In this document: positions 46,917 through 57,951 of the stretch, in pieces
How the letters are laid out: the number at the start of each line of letters is the position of its first letter
How positions within the stretch are numbered: position 1 is the stretch's first letter
Assembly (NCBI GenBank): GCA_030770535.1
Contig: JASVEC010000026.1
Coordinates: forward strand, 248,001 to 312,000
DNA length: 64,000 nucleotides
Reading direction: 5' to 3'
Source of the DNA: Batkoa obscura
Taxonomy: Eukaryota; Entomophthoromycota; Entomophthoromycetes; Entomophthorales; Batkoaceae
The notes under the pieces: generated by a model
The model's database searches: none
Told to the model about the DNA's origin: nothing
Seen by the model: only the letters and a program-made list of their open reading frames with translations
Translations under genes and position numbers: made by a program

Positions 46917-47100
46917 TTCATTTGTTTTTCATGTATGTTTATACAATAAATAATAAACTTTATATAATATTAAACTATATAATACTAATCGCCTTTATGA
47001 TATATAATCTTATTGCGGTTGGCTTTAAAATATACAGTAAAACAAAAGAAATTAAAATAAGGAGTCACATTAAAACCTTTGATTTTAAATGATCAAGATA

Positions 47101-47304
47101 TGGAGGTGTTTTTTTTGACTTCATTACTTGGGGATGTATTTTTGTGTTTAATAGTTTTTCTAACAATTTTTCCGCTCAAATAGCGCTTAAAAGATGGAAA
47201 AAGTGATGAAACCAAAAAAAACACCCCCACTTTTTCCATTTTTTAAGCGCTATTTGAGTGGAAAAACTGCTAGTGAAATCCTTAAACGAAAAAATACATC
47301 TCCA
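47101..47304 (-). repeat. MITE-A copy 14, interrupted by copy 15
   Basis: Reverse MITE-A whose left 28 bp (47101-47128) are separated from the rest (47230-47304) by an inserted forward copy. Rejoining the flanks at CT restores the normal TTCATTACTTTTTCC sequence of the family. Confidence 0.9.
47129..47229 (+). repeat. MITE-A copy 15, nested
   Basis: Forward copy (TGGGGATG...ACCCCCA) inside copy 14 with CT at both flanks (47127-47128 and 47230-47231). This defines element ends and the 2-bp duplication exactly. Confidence 0.92.
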
Positions 47305-47701
47305 TATCATGTCGAATATAAAATACCAATAGAATAGAATAAAATAAAAAAACATAAAATAAAATAAAAGTAAAAAAATAGTTTATAAGATCCCAAAAGC
47401 AAACAGTTTATTTAAATTAAAATTAAAATTTACACATCTAAATAGAAATTCTCTTTATAGAAAATAGGCACTTTTAACCAAAAAACTAATGTCGACTTTT
47501 GAGCTTCTATAATTTGAACAATAATATCAAAGCAGCACCTTTATATATGTCACTTAAATGATTAAAAAAAACAAAAACACTATTTAATGCTTTTTGTTAA
47601 TTTTTCTGTTCTTCTATTATGTTTTTTCAACATATTACCTTATAACAATTAAATATCAAACGCGTTTAAACTCATTTCTTAAAATATTTAAATTCTTCAA
47701 G

Positions 47702-47802
47702 TGGGGATGTATTTTTTTGTTCAAGAATTTTACTAACAATCTTTCCGCTGAAATAGTGCTTAAAAGATGGAAAAAATAATCAAGCCAAAAAAAATACCCT
47801 CA
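47702..47802 (+). repeat. MITE-A copy 16
   Basis: Forward MITE-A with TGGGGATG...ACCCTCA ends. Confidence 0.85.
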
Positions 47803-48113
47803 TATCATTTCATCAATTTCTCCTTAAGATGAATTAGTTTTACAATATGGCTGTATATTGAAATATCAAATCTAAAGCTGAATTTTTTCTTTTTAGATCA
47901 CAAAGTGGTGATGAATGTTTATAGATCAGATATTAACTATTAACTATTAACCTAAAGTAGTAGATGTCCAAAATTATCCTATAATTGATATAAAGCATAC
48001 GAGTAATATTTTGTATGATAACAAACTATTTCAAAGCTTAATATACTTTAGACAAAAATCTAATAAACTCCCTAAATTTTAAGGTGATTAAAGGATAAAT
48101 AAAAACAATTTAG

Positions 48114-48340
48114 AAAAAGCACTCAAATATATAAGGTAATTTATAAAAGTAATCTGACTTTTTGGGTAAATCCATCTGCATAAGGGTATAAAATTGGTAT
48201 GGTTTGCTTTTTTACAAGAAAATTATCTTACTTTTAGATATAAAATTTGCTATTGCAATAAGTAATTTTTAAATCAATTTTAGCTTAAAAAGTCAGATTA
48301 CTTTAGAGATTACCTTATACCTAACTGGATAGTGCTTTTT
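48114..48340. mobile_element. Small inverted-repeat element (MITE-E)
   Basis: AAAAAGCACT at the left is answered by AGTGCTTTTT at the right. A second inverted block (TATAAGGTAAT, then AAAGTAATCTGACTTTTT) follows inside, for arms of about 55 bp with a mismatched patch. No coding capacity and no clear target duplication. Confidence 0.6.
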
Positions 48341-48585
48341 TGGAAGTCCAAAATGGATAATTAAACATCTATTTCAGAGTAGAGTGAGCAATATTTCAAG
48401 TATATCTTCCCTTAGGGAAATATAGCACTTAGCATGGTTTTTCTTATAACCGTTTGTCTTATAATAAATCCTTATACAATTTTGGTTTAAAAACGAAAAA
48501 CAACAGTATGGATGTTGAATTAATTCAATATAAACTAAAGTACTAAAACTGGGCACATTTTACTGTTATTAATTTATTATAGTAT

Positions 48586-48776
48586 ATTATTACGTCACGG
48601 CCACAGCAAAAAAAAATTCAACAAATTGAAAAATATTTTGATGACAATTTTGGACGAAAGTAAACAAAATTAAAAATATCAATAAAATCCTTAATTTTGT
48701 TCGCTTTTGCTCAAAACTATTATCAAATATTTTCATTTGCTGAATTTTTTTCTTGCTATAGCCGTGATGTAATAAT
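48586..48776. mobile_element. Foldback-like element (MITE-F), 191 bp
   Basis: Almost the whole element is a long imperfect inverted repeat. ATTATTAC(G/A)TCACGGC at the ends is followed by GCAA.AAAAAATTCA.CAAAT and GAACAAAATTAA-type blocks in both arms (about 85 bp each). No coding capacity. Confidence 0.7.
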
Positions 48777-49975
48777 AATACTTTAATAAATTGTTCAAAT
48801 TTTAGGGCTAAAAGCAGAAAAGCAACCAAAAGCATCATATTTTATGTTGAAAAATTGGCTTTAAAATTTTTGATAATTTCTAACAAACTATTTAAGCAGC
48901 CGTTTCATTCTCTTAAGGTTAAAATTAGTTGAATAATTGATTATTATAAGTTAACTATATTAATATTAAAATAAATAATTAAGTATTTTATTACAATGGA
49001 TTTGAAATTTCAACGTTTATTTTATAAAATAAAGGCTAACTAATTTCCTTGCTTAAGCTAAAATTAATATTTAAAAATAGGTTGGGGTTTGTTTCCTTAA
49101 CTACTATGCTAATGTTTCAAATGATATCAAATACTATTGGTGCTTAGCTTATTTTGGGGATCAACTGCCCAATAAGCGAGCATGAACGATTTGACTGGGG
49201 ATTTGGGGATAAATTAGCTATGCGTATTGGGTGAATTTGATGTATGATCTCAAGGGTTAGATAAAGGAAATTTTCTTATCTCTCCACTTGGGCATATTTG
49301 TTCAAAACAAATTGCTGCTAACAACATAGGATTTAAAACTCTACATAGTTTCTAAGAAATCACTTGAATAAATAAAAATAAAACGCAAACATAAAGGTAG
49401 TTGACAGTTCTACATTGAATTGATGAAGGAAATAAAACAACATTGCATTAAAAAATGTTTTTATGTAGACGATTTTTTAAGTTAGTTTAGCCCAGAATTT
49501 CAGCCCAAAATATTAAACTCAGTTTTAATACAAATTAAGAGGTAGAATCAAAGTCACAAGGCGAATATTGTCCAATCATGAGGAGTCAAAAAATGAATTG
49601 TTCAACGCCATTTGCTTAAAAAAGTCGTTAACAATTGATGTTTGATTATTAAAACTTAATACTGAATCATCTCAACTAAATATTAGGAATTACTTTATAT
49701 GATTTGCTAAAGGAGAAAATCCAAAAATTGTAAAATAATGTTATTGTTTTTTAAGCCTTCATAGTTTAACAAAATTTGAAGTTTTTGAGATTTTGTCAAA
49801 ATAAAAGTATTTAATTGGACAGTGTACATGGGGTTTTAAATTTAGCTCGCTTTTCCACCAATCAAATGTAAACATTAGTCAATCCTATAATTTATTACGT
49901 TGACTGGAAGCTATAAAAGTTCGCATTATGAAGGCCTCCTTTCTTATAAGTAATTCTTTTAATTAAATTTTGAAT
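48777..49975. other. Intergenic, upstream of 14-3-3
   Basis: AT-rich; one GC-richer patch near 49150-49260 without a gene. The last 150 bp (GTAAACATTAGTCAATCC, CTATAAAAG near 49910) contain a TATAAAAG box about 65 bp before the start codon of 14-3-3. Confidence 0.4.
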
Positions 49976-51056
49976 ATGTCTGCCGTAAGTCACATAGTTC
50001 ATAATATTAACAATATCTAACTATGTTTTTAAAATTATAGAGTCGTGAAAATCAGGTATGTTAATAAGCTGCTTGTTATAAGCATTTCCTAATACTTGAG
50101 GTTTTTAGGTTTATATGGCCAAGCTCGCCGAACAAGCTGAACGCTATGAAGGTAAATATATTTAATAACTAGATATAAGTAACTAACATCTTTTAGAAAT
50201 GGTCAACTTCATGAAGGTAAAAGAAATAGTAAATAACCAATATTAAAATTCTAAAAATTTGTTTTTTTTGTACTTATCATAGGATGTTGCTAAGGTATTA
50301 TTTTTATTATTATAATCCATTATTGTTCTAATTGGTTTAAAGCTTGATGTTGATTTGACCGTTGAAGAACGTAACTTATTATCTGTTGCTTACAAAAACG
50401 TCATTGGTGCCCGTCGTGCCTCCTGGAGAATTATCTCTTCAATTGAACAAAAAGAAGAATCCAAAGGTAATGAAGAACACGTTACCAAGATCAAGGAATA
50501 CCGTAAAAAAGTTGAACAAGAACTCTCAAATATCTGTGAAGACATCCTTGCTCTTCTAGATGACCATCTCATCAAGTCATCACCAGCTGATGCTAATGAG
50601 TCAAAGGTCTTCTACTACAAGATGAAGGGAGATTATTACCGTTATCTCGCTGAATTCACTACTGAAGATGTTCGTACCAAGGCTGCTGACTCTGCTTCTG
50701 AAGCCTACGGTAAAGCCTCTGTCATTGCCAACAGTGAGCTTGCCCCAACCCACCCAATCCGTCTTGGTCTTGCCCTTAATTTCTCAGTGTTCTACTATGA
50801 AATTATGACTTCACCAATGAAAGCTTGTGACTTAGCCAAGAGTGCTTTTGATGAAGCTATTGCTGAATTAGATACTCTTTCTGAAGATTCTTACAAAGAT
50901 TCCACTTTGATTATGCAACTCTTACGTGATAACTTAACACTCTGGCAAACTGACATAGGTGACAGTAAGTTTTAGATATCATAAATTAAGGCTTTGATTT
51001 TAATATTATTAGATCTCCAAGAGAATGCTGATGCCGACGAGAAAGCCGAAGCTTAA
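49976..51056 (+). CDS. 14-3-3 protein
   Basis: Seven exons encode 254 residues. The first five are tiny: 49976-49984 (9 nt), 50041-50055 (15), 50109-50151 (43), 50197-50216 (20) and 50283-50294 (12). Then follow 50343-50964 and 51013-51056. The protein binds phosphoserine/threonine motifs as a cytosolic dimer. Signatures: [20 protein letters not shown] at the dimer face, [20 protein letters not shown] (14-3-3 signature 1), [15 protein letters not shown] with the phosphate-binding Arg-Tyr, and [10 protein letters not shown] with [15 protein letters not shown] (signature 2). The acidic tail is short. Codons are GC-richer than in neighbours (GCC, AAG, CTC), as expected for a very highly expressed gene. 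I choose the ATG at 49976 because all phases close from it. Confidence 0.96.
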
Positions 51057-52175
51057 ATTTGAGCTAAATATTCTAGTAGAATCTCTAAACATGTCCTCTT
51101 TAAGTGATCCCAATATTATTACTAAATTGCTTCAATTTTAAGAATAAATTTATTATTTTAGTACATTCTTCATTGTAGATAGGGATTATTATAATAAATA
51201 TTTATGAATTTTTTAATAAATGTAGCTATAGTCATAAACGCAACGTTATGATTCATATATTATCAGTATTTTATATTAGATCACTTATTAAAATATTCAT
51301 AGATCACTAAAACAATAGTTTACATTGATATATAGAAGCATGTATTAAATATAACGGGTTTCATCTTTTATATAAAATTATATTGGTTATGAAAGTCAAA
51401 TAATATATAGTAAGTTACGTTATTTTCAAGTTGAATTTTAAACAATTTAAATTAGTTTATAAATAATATATAATGATGATGTAATTTGTAGTAATAATTT
51501 TAATATAAATAAAAACTGATTAATTAAACAAACGCATAAATAAAATATTAATATTTCAAAGCTTTCATTAATAAATATAAAAGTTAAATGATTATATGAT
51601 TTACTATTTAAAGTTTAGTAACAAGCTGTATGAGCTCTATATTAAGTTTGAAACTTCTTACTATGTTTGTTCCAAAACTGTCATAAAAATTTAAAAATCC
51701 ACCACTAAAGCTTGGATTGTTATTCTATTCTAATTTATAGTTTATGTAAAAATGATCTCAAACCAAAAAAATCCTTCCAAGGTTTATAGTTCTAATTCAA
51801 GTTTTAATTTGGCCTTCTATAATACTAGTATTACGTATTCAAGTTTTTTTGGTTACACCTCAGAAGTTGACTGTATGATTTATTTGTGAAGAAATTACGG
51901 AAGGCTAGTAAAAGAAAGAATATAAAAGTGGAGACCCACCAAATATTTTGTCATCAATTATAAAATAAAACTTAATCGGAGGAAGAGATAAAGGCACTAA
52001 AGGCTTAAGATCTTTTTTAAATTTATTTCAAACTTCACTATATTTAATTCTTTTTTATAAATAAAATATTATGATTAATCATAATATTTTATCAAGTTTA
52101 TTAAATTTAACAATATTTAAATAATAAAAAGCAAATCAATTAAAAAATATATTTAATCAAATCAACTATAGATAG
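51057..52175. other. Convergent intergenic region
   Basis: AT-rich gap between the 3' ends of 14-3-3 and the S41-like gene. No frame or repeat recognised. Confidence 0.4.
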
Positions 52176-54080
52176 TTAAATCCCAAAAGCATCTAAAGAT
52201 ACCTGTTCCCAAACTTTAAAAGGATTAAAAGCAGTTTTAGAATTATAACTAAGACGTTTATCTGCAGGAATCCAGGTAAATTCTAGTGGACGAAGTCTTT
52301 TGAATTTAGTAGAGTAAACCTCACGGGACGTAAAAGAAAATTCAGAATTTGTCTTAAATGGCTTTGGAACATCTGGGTGATTGGATAAACCTGATAACTT
52401 AACTCCAAATTCGACTAATTGGAATGGTGTACGTAATCCACCAGCCATTGATCCTACAGTAGCCTCTTGATATTTAAGCCCTCCAATTGAATAACCTTTC
52501 ACACCATGTATTTCTTGTAGCCCATTAGCTAAAAATGCGCATCCTGAATAACACACTGAATTTGATAATATTATTATATCTTCTGTTTTAAATGGTTGAG
52601 AGTTATTATTAAGTAATGGTTTTAGAGGGTTTTCAGAGCACTTGTCTTGGATCAAATTTGTATATTTGCTGTTTTTATTTAGCCCCCGATTATATATCTT
52701 GGGTTCTTTAAAGTAATCTATATTATCAATTGGAGATCCGTCTGGTTGCATAATATCCTTTTTAATATCAAAGCCAGCAGAATCAAGTGCTTTGAGCACT
52801 TCAAAGAAAATTGGATCATAATGAATATCAGCACTAAATCTATTGATTTGCGCATTAGGAAACAAATAATCTAAAATATTATAGGGATAGCATATCTGTC
52901 CTCCACCATTGTTAGTTAGTTCTAATATTAATTTACCAGCCTTATTGTCTTTTAAACTTTGAAATGCTCCGCGGATTTCAACATCCCAAAGCTTTGCATC
53001 ATTAGGTGAAAAATCAGGTATGGTAACAACACCGACTTCACCATGAAGTAAATAAGATTTTATGTATATCCCGTCAAAAAGTGGTAATAAAAAAGAATTA
53101 CTTCCTCTTGTTACTCCAAAATCAATACTTTGATCTATTTTTAATCCTTTAATATCATTTAAATCATTATTGTTTAGTTTAAGATTCTCAGGCTGGGATG
53201 TTTTCACCATATGTTGAACATAACAGAAAGACTTCATAAAATTCACGGAAAGATCATAATTTTGTGGTACTAAAACAATATAAGGAACTGTAACTCTTTG
53301 TTCTTGTCCATCTACTATAAAAGTGAAAGTTATGTTTTCTTTGTTTGGAGGGATATTTGTTGAAGCAAATGCTCCATAATTTATACCCCAGTTTCCATTT
53401 TCCTGTATAACTCTAGCTGTAGCAGAGCTGATGCGTGCATTAACATCTCTAGAGAACCCAATATATTCTTTGCTATATTCTTGAAGATACTCTAATGGTT
53501 GTAAACCATCAATAGTCACTATTTCTTTCCCAGCATACTTGGCTACCTCTACTCCAACTAACTTCCATGCTTCAATAAGTTCCTTTGAGTACTCAAGTTT
53601 TTCAAGCACTTTAACTTTAATTTCTCCCCATTGGTTTTCTTCTGTGAACACTGGAAAAGGCTGCTTAAATTCGAACATGGTGGCACAGTTCGACTTATAT
53701 CTAAGATGACCATCATATAATGAGGTGATGAATTTTGTAATTGAATTGTGATATTCATTTTCAGATTTATATGGCTTTGATACCACTTTAGCCAGTTCTT
53801 TTCTGATATTAATATTACTTGAGATCTTAAATTCAGGAGAGCGTTCAGCTATATCAATAAATACATAAAATGACAAGGTTTTGTTAATAGTATCATATAC
53901 TGAATTTTTTATTTCTGGAGTCAATTTAATCAAATTTAAACATGACATTGTATCTTGATAACTTGCTACAGGCTTTTTAGAAATTATTGCGCAGGGGTCA
54001 GCATTTTCAACTTCTGCAGAATTGATTAAAATGGGTGATAGGAGTAAGTAAATTAATAGCTTAGTAAACATTTTGTTCAT
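52176..54080 (-). CDS. Secreted peptidase S41 (tail-specific protease)-like protein
   Basis: A single-exon gene for 634 residues. MNKMFTKLLIYLLLSPILINS is a signal peptide with likely cleavage after SA (about residue 22), so the product is secreted or cell-surface. An N-terminal helical domain (residues ~25-140, LYDGHLRYKS) precedes a PDZ-like part (GKEIVTIDGLQPLEYL, ~180-200). The S41 catalytic core follows: GVVTIPDFSP, KLILELTNNGGGQICYPYN (389-402) and IILSNSVCYSGCAFLANGL, where Ser512 is the likely nucleophile. A Lys general base four to five residues downstream, as in bacterial Ctp, is not obvious. Fungal members of this group are poorly characterised. An old broken paralogue lies at 38213-39960. 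A TATATATA stretch sits about 30 bp upstream. Confidence 0.88.
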   Translation of the reverse strand: MNKMFTKLLIYLLLSPILINSAEVENADPCAIISKKPVASYQDTMSCLNLIKLTPEIKNSVYDTINKTLSFYVFIDIAERSPEFKISSNINIRKELAKVVSKPYKSENEYHNSITKFITSLYDGHLRYKSNCATMFEFKQPFPVFTEENQWGEIKVKVLEKLEYSKELIEAWKLVGVEVAKYAGKEIVTIDGLQPLEYLQEYSKEYIGFSRDVNARISSATARVIQENGNWGINYGAFASTNIPPNKENITFTFIVDGQEQRVTVPYIVLVPQNYDLSVNFMKSFCYVQHMVKTSQPENLKLNNNDLNDIKGLKIDQSIDFGVTRGSNSFLLPLFDGIYIKSYLLHGEVGVVTIPDFSPNDAKLWDVEIRGAFQSLKDNKAGKLILELTNNGGGQICYPYNILDYLFPNAQINRFSADIHYDPIFFEVLKALDSAGFDIKKDIMQPDGSPIDNIDYFKEPKIYNRGLNKNSKYTNLIQDKCSENPLKPLLNNNSQPFKTEDIIILSNSVCYSGCAFLANGLQEIHGVKGYSIGGLKYQEATVGSMAGGLRTPFQLVEFGVKLSGLSNHPDVPKPFKTNSEFSFTSREVYSTKFKRLRPLEFTWIPADKRLSYNSKTAFNPFKVWEQVSLDAFGI

Positions 54081-54106
54081 AAAAAATATTGATTTTCTTA
54101 TATGCT

Positions 54107-54116
54107 TATATATATA
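54107..54116 (-). promoter_or_regulatory. TATA box of S41-like gene
   Basis: TATATATATA lies 27-36 bp upstream of the start codon at 54080. Confidence 0.45.
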
Positions 54117-55140
54117 TTCAAAACCATGTTATATTATACTTAAATTTACCTATGAATAATATTGAATAACTAAAAAATATTTTAGAGTGGATTTGTAAAC
54201 ACTCAGATGCTTAATTCCTGAATCTAATATATTCCGAAAACCAAAAAAAACGAATATATAACTTAATTTATTATCACACTATCTGTTTATATTTTTGAAA
54301 TGAATATAAGAAGGCATGGCCAAGTTTTAAATTAAATAACTTAATAAACTATGCGCTATTCCACTATTTTAGACTTTTTTTAATTAGCAGAGATTTATAT
54401 CAAATTGAGAACAATTATTTAACCCAAGTTTTAGGATAAATATTGAGACACATTTATAAAACTAAATTTGTAAGTATTTTTTAGTAAAACTATTTAATAT
54501 AATAAACTACGTGAAAGCTTTCTATATGAGTTATTACTTCGAAAGGCAATCATTTATCAAGTTTTGTTTTTATAATTTAAAATCATAACTAATAAAAATC
54601 TAAAGTTTTGTTAAATTTAAGGTGTAAAGAGTTATAAAGTAGTTATTCTGTCTATTTTAACATAATAATGCTCTATAGGCTATTTCCTTACTTTATAAAA
54701 ATAGCTAACTCTTAGCCCAATTAGTCTATTGTTTAAATGTAAAACCAACTTTAACAGAGTAAAAATATATATATTTATATATATAAAGATTGATTTTCAT
54801 CACCTGTTTTACCTAGTCATCAAATTATCCACTATGATTTTTTACTGTAGCTGCTTTTCATAATTTCAAAAAACTACACTATAAAGATAACAAGGCCACC
54901 ATAAGTCCAATCAAATAAAATGTTAAACTTCATGACCATTTATTCAATTATGAATTATCATTTTCCTTTAGAATTAGAAAGTGCAAAATTAAGTAACCCA
55001 TTTTTATAAAAGAATATGTTATAATTTTTTAAACCTTAAATTTTTTATAAAAATTATTTTCATGTACAAAAGACACAAAAGCATCACTTATTGTATACCA
55101 ATCCTTTTAAAAACGAATAATATTTATATTAATAAACGTA
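54117..55140. other. Non-coding stretch
   Basis: AT-rich upstream region of the S41-like gene with no further feature recognised. Confidence 0.4.
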
Positions 55141-55426
55141 TGGGGATGTTTTTTACCAATTGTCCTTTTTGCTATTTTTTTAACTTTAGAATTAACCAAT
55201 ACACTGTCCAAGCTTGGATGTATGCTAGTTAACTGTTCATTTTAAGATAAAAATTAAATTAATAAATTAAATTAATAATTTTCAAATCAGAAGAATGACA
55301 GAACAAATACCTGGTCATAAAACTTATCATTTACTAGTGCACATTCGAACTTAAACAACTGCATTAGTTAATTAATTTCTAAATTTAAAAAAAGCAAAAA
55401 AGGGCAATAGATAAAAAACATTCCTA
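55141..55426. repeat. MITE-B copy 2
   Basis: 286 bp with about 70-bp inverted ends (TGGGGATGTTTTTTACCAAT at the left; ATAAAAAACATTCCTA at the right), flanked by TA on both sides. It aligns with 20735-20999 over its length. The first 8 bp equal the MITE-A terminus. Confidence 0.8.
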
Positions 55427-55643
55427 TATAAAAATAAAATTTATTGTAATTTGGAGTTTTTTACCCTTGTTTTAATTCTATTGTTTCTATAATTGAAAGT
55501 ATAAAAGTGCAACTTTTGAACTAAATTTAAATATAAGACTATTTAAAAAGAGGGCTAAATATTGAAGTAAAATGACAATAATAATGTTGACTTTCTATCT
55601 TAATTTCAATTTAGTAGAAAAAAGTACTTGTAAAAATAATGTA

Positions 55644-55716
55644 TGCTCCCTGTGGGGATCGAACCCACGACCTTGAGATTATGAGACTCACGCGCTGCCA
55701 GCTGCGCCAAAGAAGC
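55644..55716 (-). tRNA. tRNA-Met (CAT anticodon)
   Basis: A 73-nt minus-strand cloverleaf without an intron. The acceptor stem is GCTTCTT/AGGGAGC with G-T pairs. The D arm is GCGC-AGCTGGCA-GCGC, the anticodon loop CTCATAA with CAT, and the T arm GTGGG-TTCGATC-CCCAC. The internal A box (TGGCGCAGCTGG) and B box (GGTTCGATCC) are intact. The D- and T-loops look like elongator tRNA-Met. It is the only tRNA gene I find in the window. Confidence 0.95.
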
Positions 55717-55826
55717 TATTTGTTGCTTAAATGAGTAGTAAAATTTAATAAAGATTGTTTTTTTATCTTTATTGACCAATAAATAAATCTACAATAGTTA
55801 ATGTTTTATTTTATTTTATTTTAAAA

Positions 55827-56375
55827 TATGAAATATTACTTCATAAGCTTTATAATTAATTATCACATAATAATCACTTAACTTGTTTATAAAACTAGTT
55901 GTAACCTTGTATTCAACATGGCTGTGATTCATGTGATCCGATCAATCCAAAGTTTCTTATTTAGATTTGCTATAAGAATTCCTACCGCCTAATCATGGAG
56001 AACTTATTGTCCGCATTTTAATGTCCATACTTGGCAACTACAATAAGGAATAACTGCTATCATTTTCCTTATATATAGCCATCTAGTCAGAGTATAAAAG
56101 AAATTCTTCAACATGATAACTCGAGGTTTTTTAATTGAATTATTCCCTGATATCGTACCATTAATAAAGTCACTAAGTCTTTCTAACAACATCTTACGTA
56201 GATTTTACAGTAGTATTGTCTATTCTATTTGTTTTACATAGTTCATAACCTATTGCGCACTATTCTTACTAATTTAAGTCCATCTTAGTCACATAAACTA
56301 AGACCGTCCGACTCAAGGCAGATTAATCAAGCAAGAACTACTTTTAACTCCTACCACTGAGTACCAACTTTCACA
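55827..56375 (-). mobile_element. Solo LTR L4 (divergent subfamily)
   Basis: 549 bp in reverse orientation. The 5' half matches L1-L5; the 3' half is the divergent type also seen at the end of L3 and carries about 90 bp not found in the others. Its terminus is less well preserved, so it is the oldest of the five. MITE-A copy 17 abuts its right end. It lies about 110 bp upstream of tRNA-Met. Confidence 0.8.
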
Positions 56376-56376
56376 A

Positions 56377-56475
56377 TGGGGATGTTTTTTAGTTTCATTA
56401 CTTTTTCCATTTTTTAAGCGCTATTTGAGTAGAACAATTGTTAGTAAAATTCTTAAACAAAAAAACACATCCCCA
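56377..56475 (-). repeat. MITE-A copy 17
   Basis: Reverse MITE-A one base from the end of L4 (TGGGGATG...CATCCCCA). Confidence 0.85.
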
Positions 56476-56863
56476 TATTTAATTATAATATATAAAAAAT
56501 GTTATTTAAATTATTAACTATAGTAAAAAATCAAATTTTATAAAAAAATTTAATAAAAGCTTAATTTTATTTGTTAAATTTATTTAGTTAATAAAAATAT
56601 GACTTATAAGTTTTAGTTTTAATTTAAATTTAAAAAAAATAACTTATTCAAAAAAATTAAAAAATATCGAAAAAGTTTACAATAATAATAATTATAATTA
56701 TGGCTTAGTTTAAAAATTTTAAATTAAGTAACATTAACTTAAAAAATAAAAAATCTGAAAAAAAAGTTAAATAATAATTTTTTAGCTGCTTTAAATAAAA
56801 ATAATATTTATAGTATAATAAATCAATAGCAAAATGTTATAAATAGTAATAGAAAATATAAAA

Positions 56864-57327
56864 TGTGAAAGTTGGTACTCAGTGGTAGGAGTTAAAAGCA
56901 GTTCTTGCTTGATTAATTTGCCTTGAGTCGAACGGTCTTAGCTTATATAATCAAGATAGACTTAAATTAATAGGAATAACATCTAATAAGCTACGAACTG
57001 TGTAAAACAAATAGAATAGACAATACTACTGTAAAATCTACGTAAGATGTTGTTAGAAAGACTTAGTGACTTTATTAATGGTACGATATCAGGGAATAAT
57101 TCAATTAAAAAACCTCGAGTTATCATGTTGAAGGATCTCTTTTATACTCCAATAAGTATGGATATTAAAACGAGAAGATAGTATTCTTTGCAATATGAAG
57201 TTAGTAATTCTCGCAGCAAATCAAAATAAGGGACTCTGACTTGATTGTGTTTGAACTTAAGGACACAGCAACTTGAGTGATTGTTGTGTTATAATCAATC
57301 CGAGAGCTAATAAAGTAATATTTCACA
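56864..57327 (+). mobile_element. Solo LTR L5
   Basis: 464 bp, TGTGAAAG...ATTTCACA ends. It is close to L1, including the shared internal segment around AATAAGTATGGATATTAAAA. No clear target duplication is seen. It lies inverted relative to L4, about 490 bp away. Confidence 0.85.
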
Positions 57328-57360
57328 AAAGTAAAATAATTTATTATTTAATATATTATA

Positions 57361-57461
57361 TGGGGGTTTTTTTTTTGGTTTCATCACTTTTTCCATTTTT
57401 TAAGCGCTATTTGAGTAGAATAATTGTTAGTAAAATTCTTAAGCAAAAAAATACTTCCCCA
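57361..57461 (-). repeat. MITE-A copy 18
   Basis: Reverse MITE-A, TA duplication at both flanks. Confidence 0.88.
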
Positions 57462-57591
57462 TATTTTAATTATCTAAATATTTATTATACTTTATTTTTA
57501 TATCAAGACTTACATTTTTTATTTATTTTATTTTTTATTGTATTTGTTTTTATTATTTTATATAGTTTATCAATAAACATTTGGGGATATA

Positions 57592-57673
57592 TTTTTTTGT
57601 TTAAGAATTTTACTAACAATTGTTCTACTCAAATAGCGCTTAAAAAATAATGAAGCCAAAAAAACACCCCCCA
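57592..57673 (+). repeat. MITE-A copy 19 (internally shortened)
   Basis: Forward MITE-A lacking about 15 bp of the right half (AAAAAATAATGAAGCC). Confidence 0.85.
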
Positions 57674-57850
57674 TATAAAATAAATATATTTAAAAATAAT
57701 TAATATATAACTATTAATTAAAATTATATTATTAAATTGCAACTTAATAATATTATATAAACTCCACTTTAGTTAGTTTTAAATTTATTATGATTTTTTA
57801 GTTACTAAAATTTAAAATTATTTAAATAACTGTTATAATATTAATTTATA

Positions 57851-57951
57851 TGAGGATGTTTTTTTTAGTTTCATCACTTTTTCCATTTTTCAAGCGCTAT
57901 TTGAGTGAAAAGATTGTTAGTAAAATTCTTAAACAAAAAAATACATCCCCA
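57851..57951 (-). repeat. MITE-A copy 20
   Basis: Reverse MITE-A, TA duplication at both flanks. Confidence 0.88.

Noticed and set aside
47594-47779. 61-codon frame downstream of the DHA2 gene
   Set aside because: Its 3' half is MITE-A copy 16 and the rest is Phe/Ile/Tyr noise typical of AT-rich DNA.
57273-57650. 125-codon frame in the tRNA-Met/LTR cluster
   Set aside because: It runs through the end of LTR L5 and MITE-A copies 18 and 19, so it is a chance frame across repeats.
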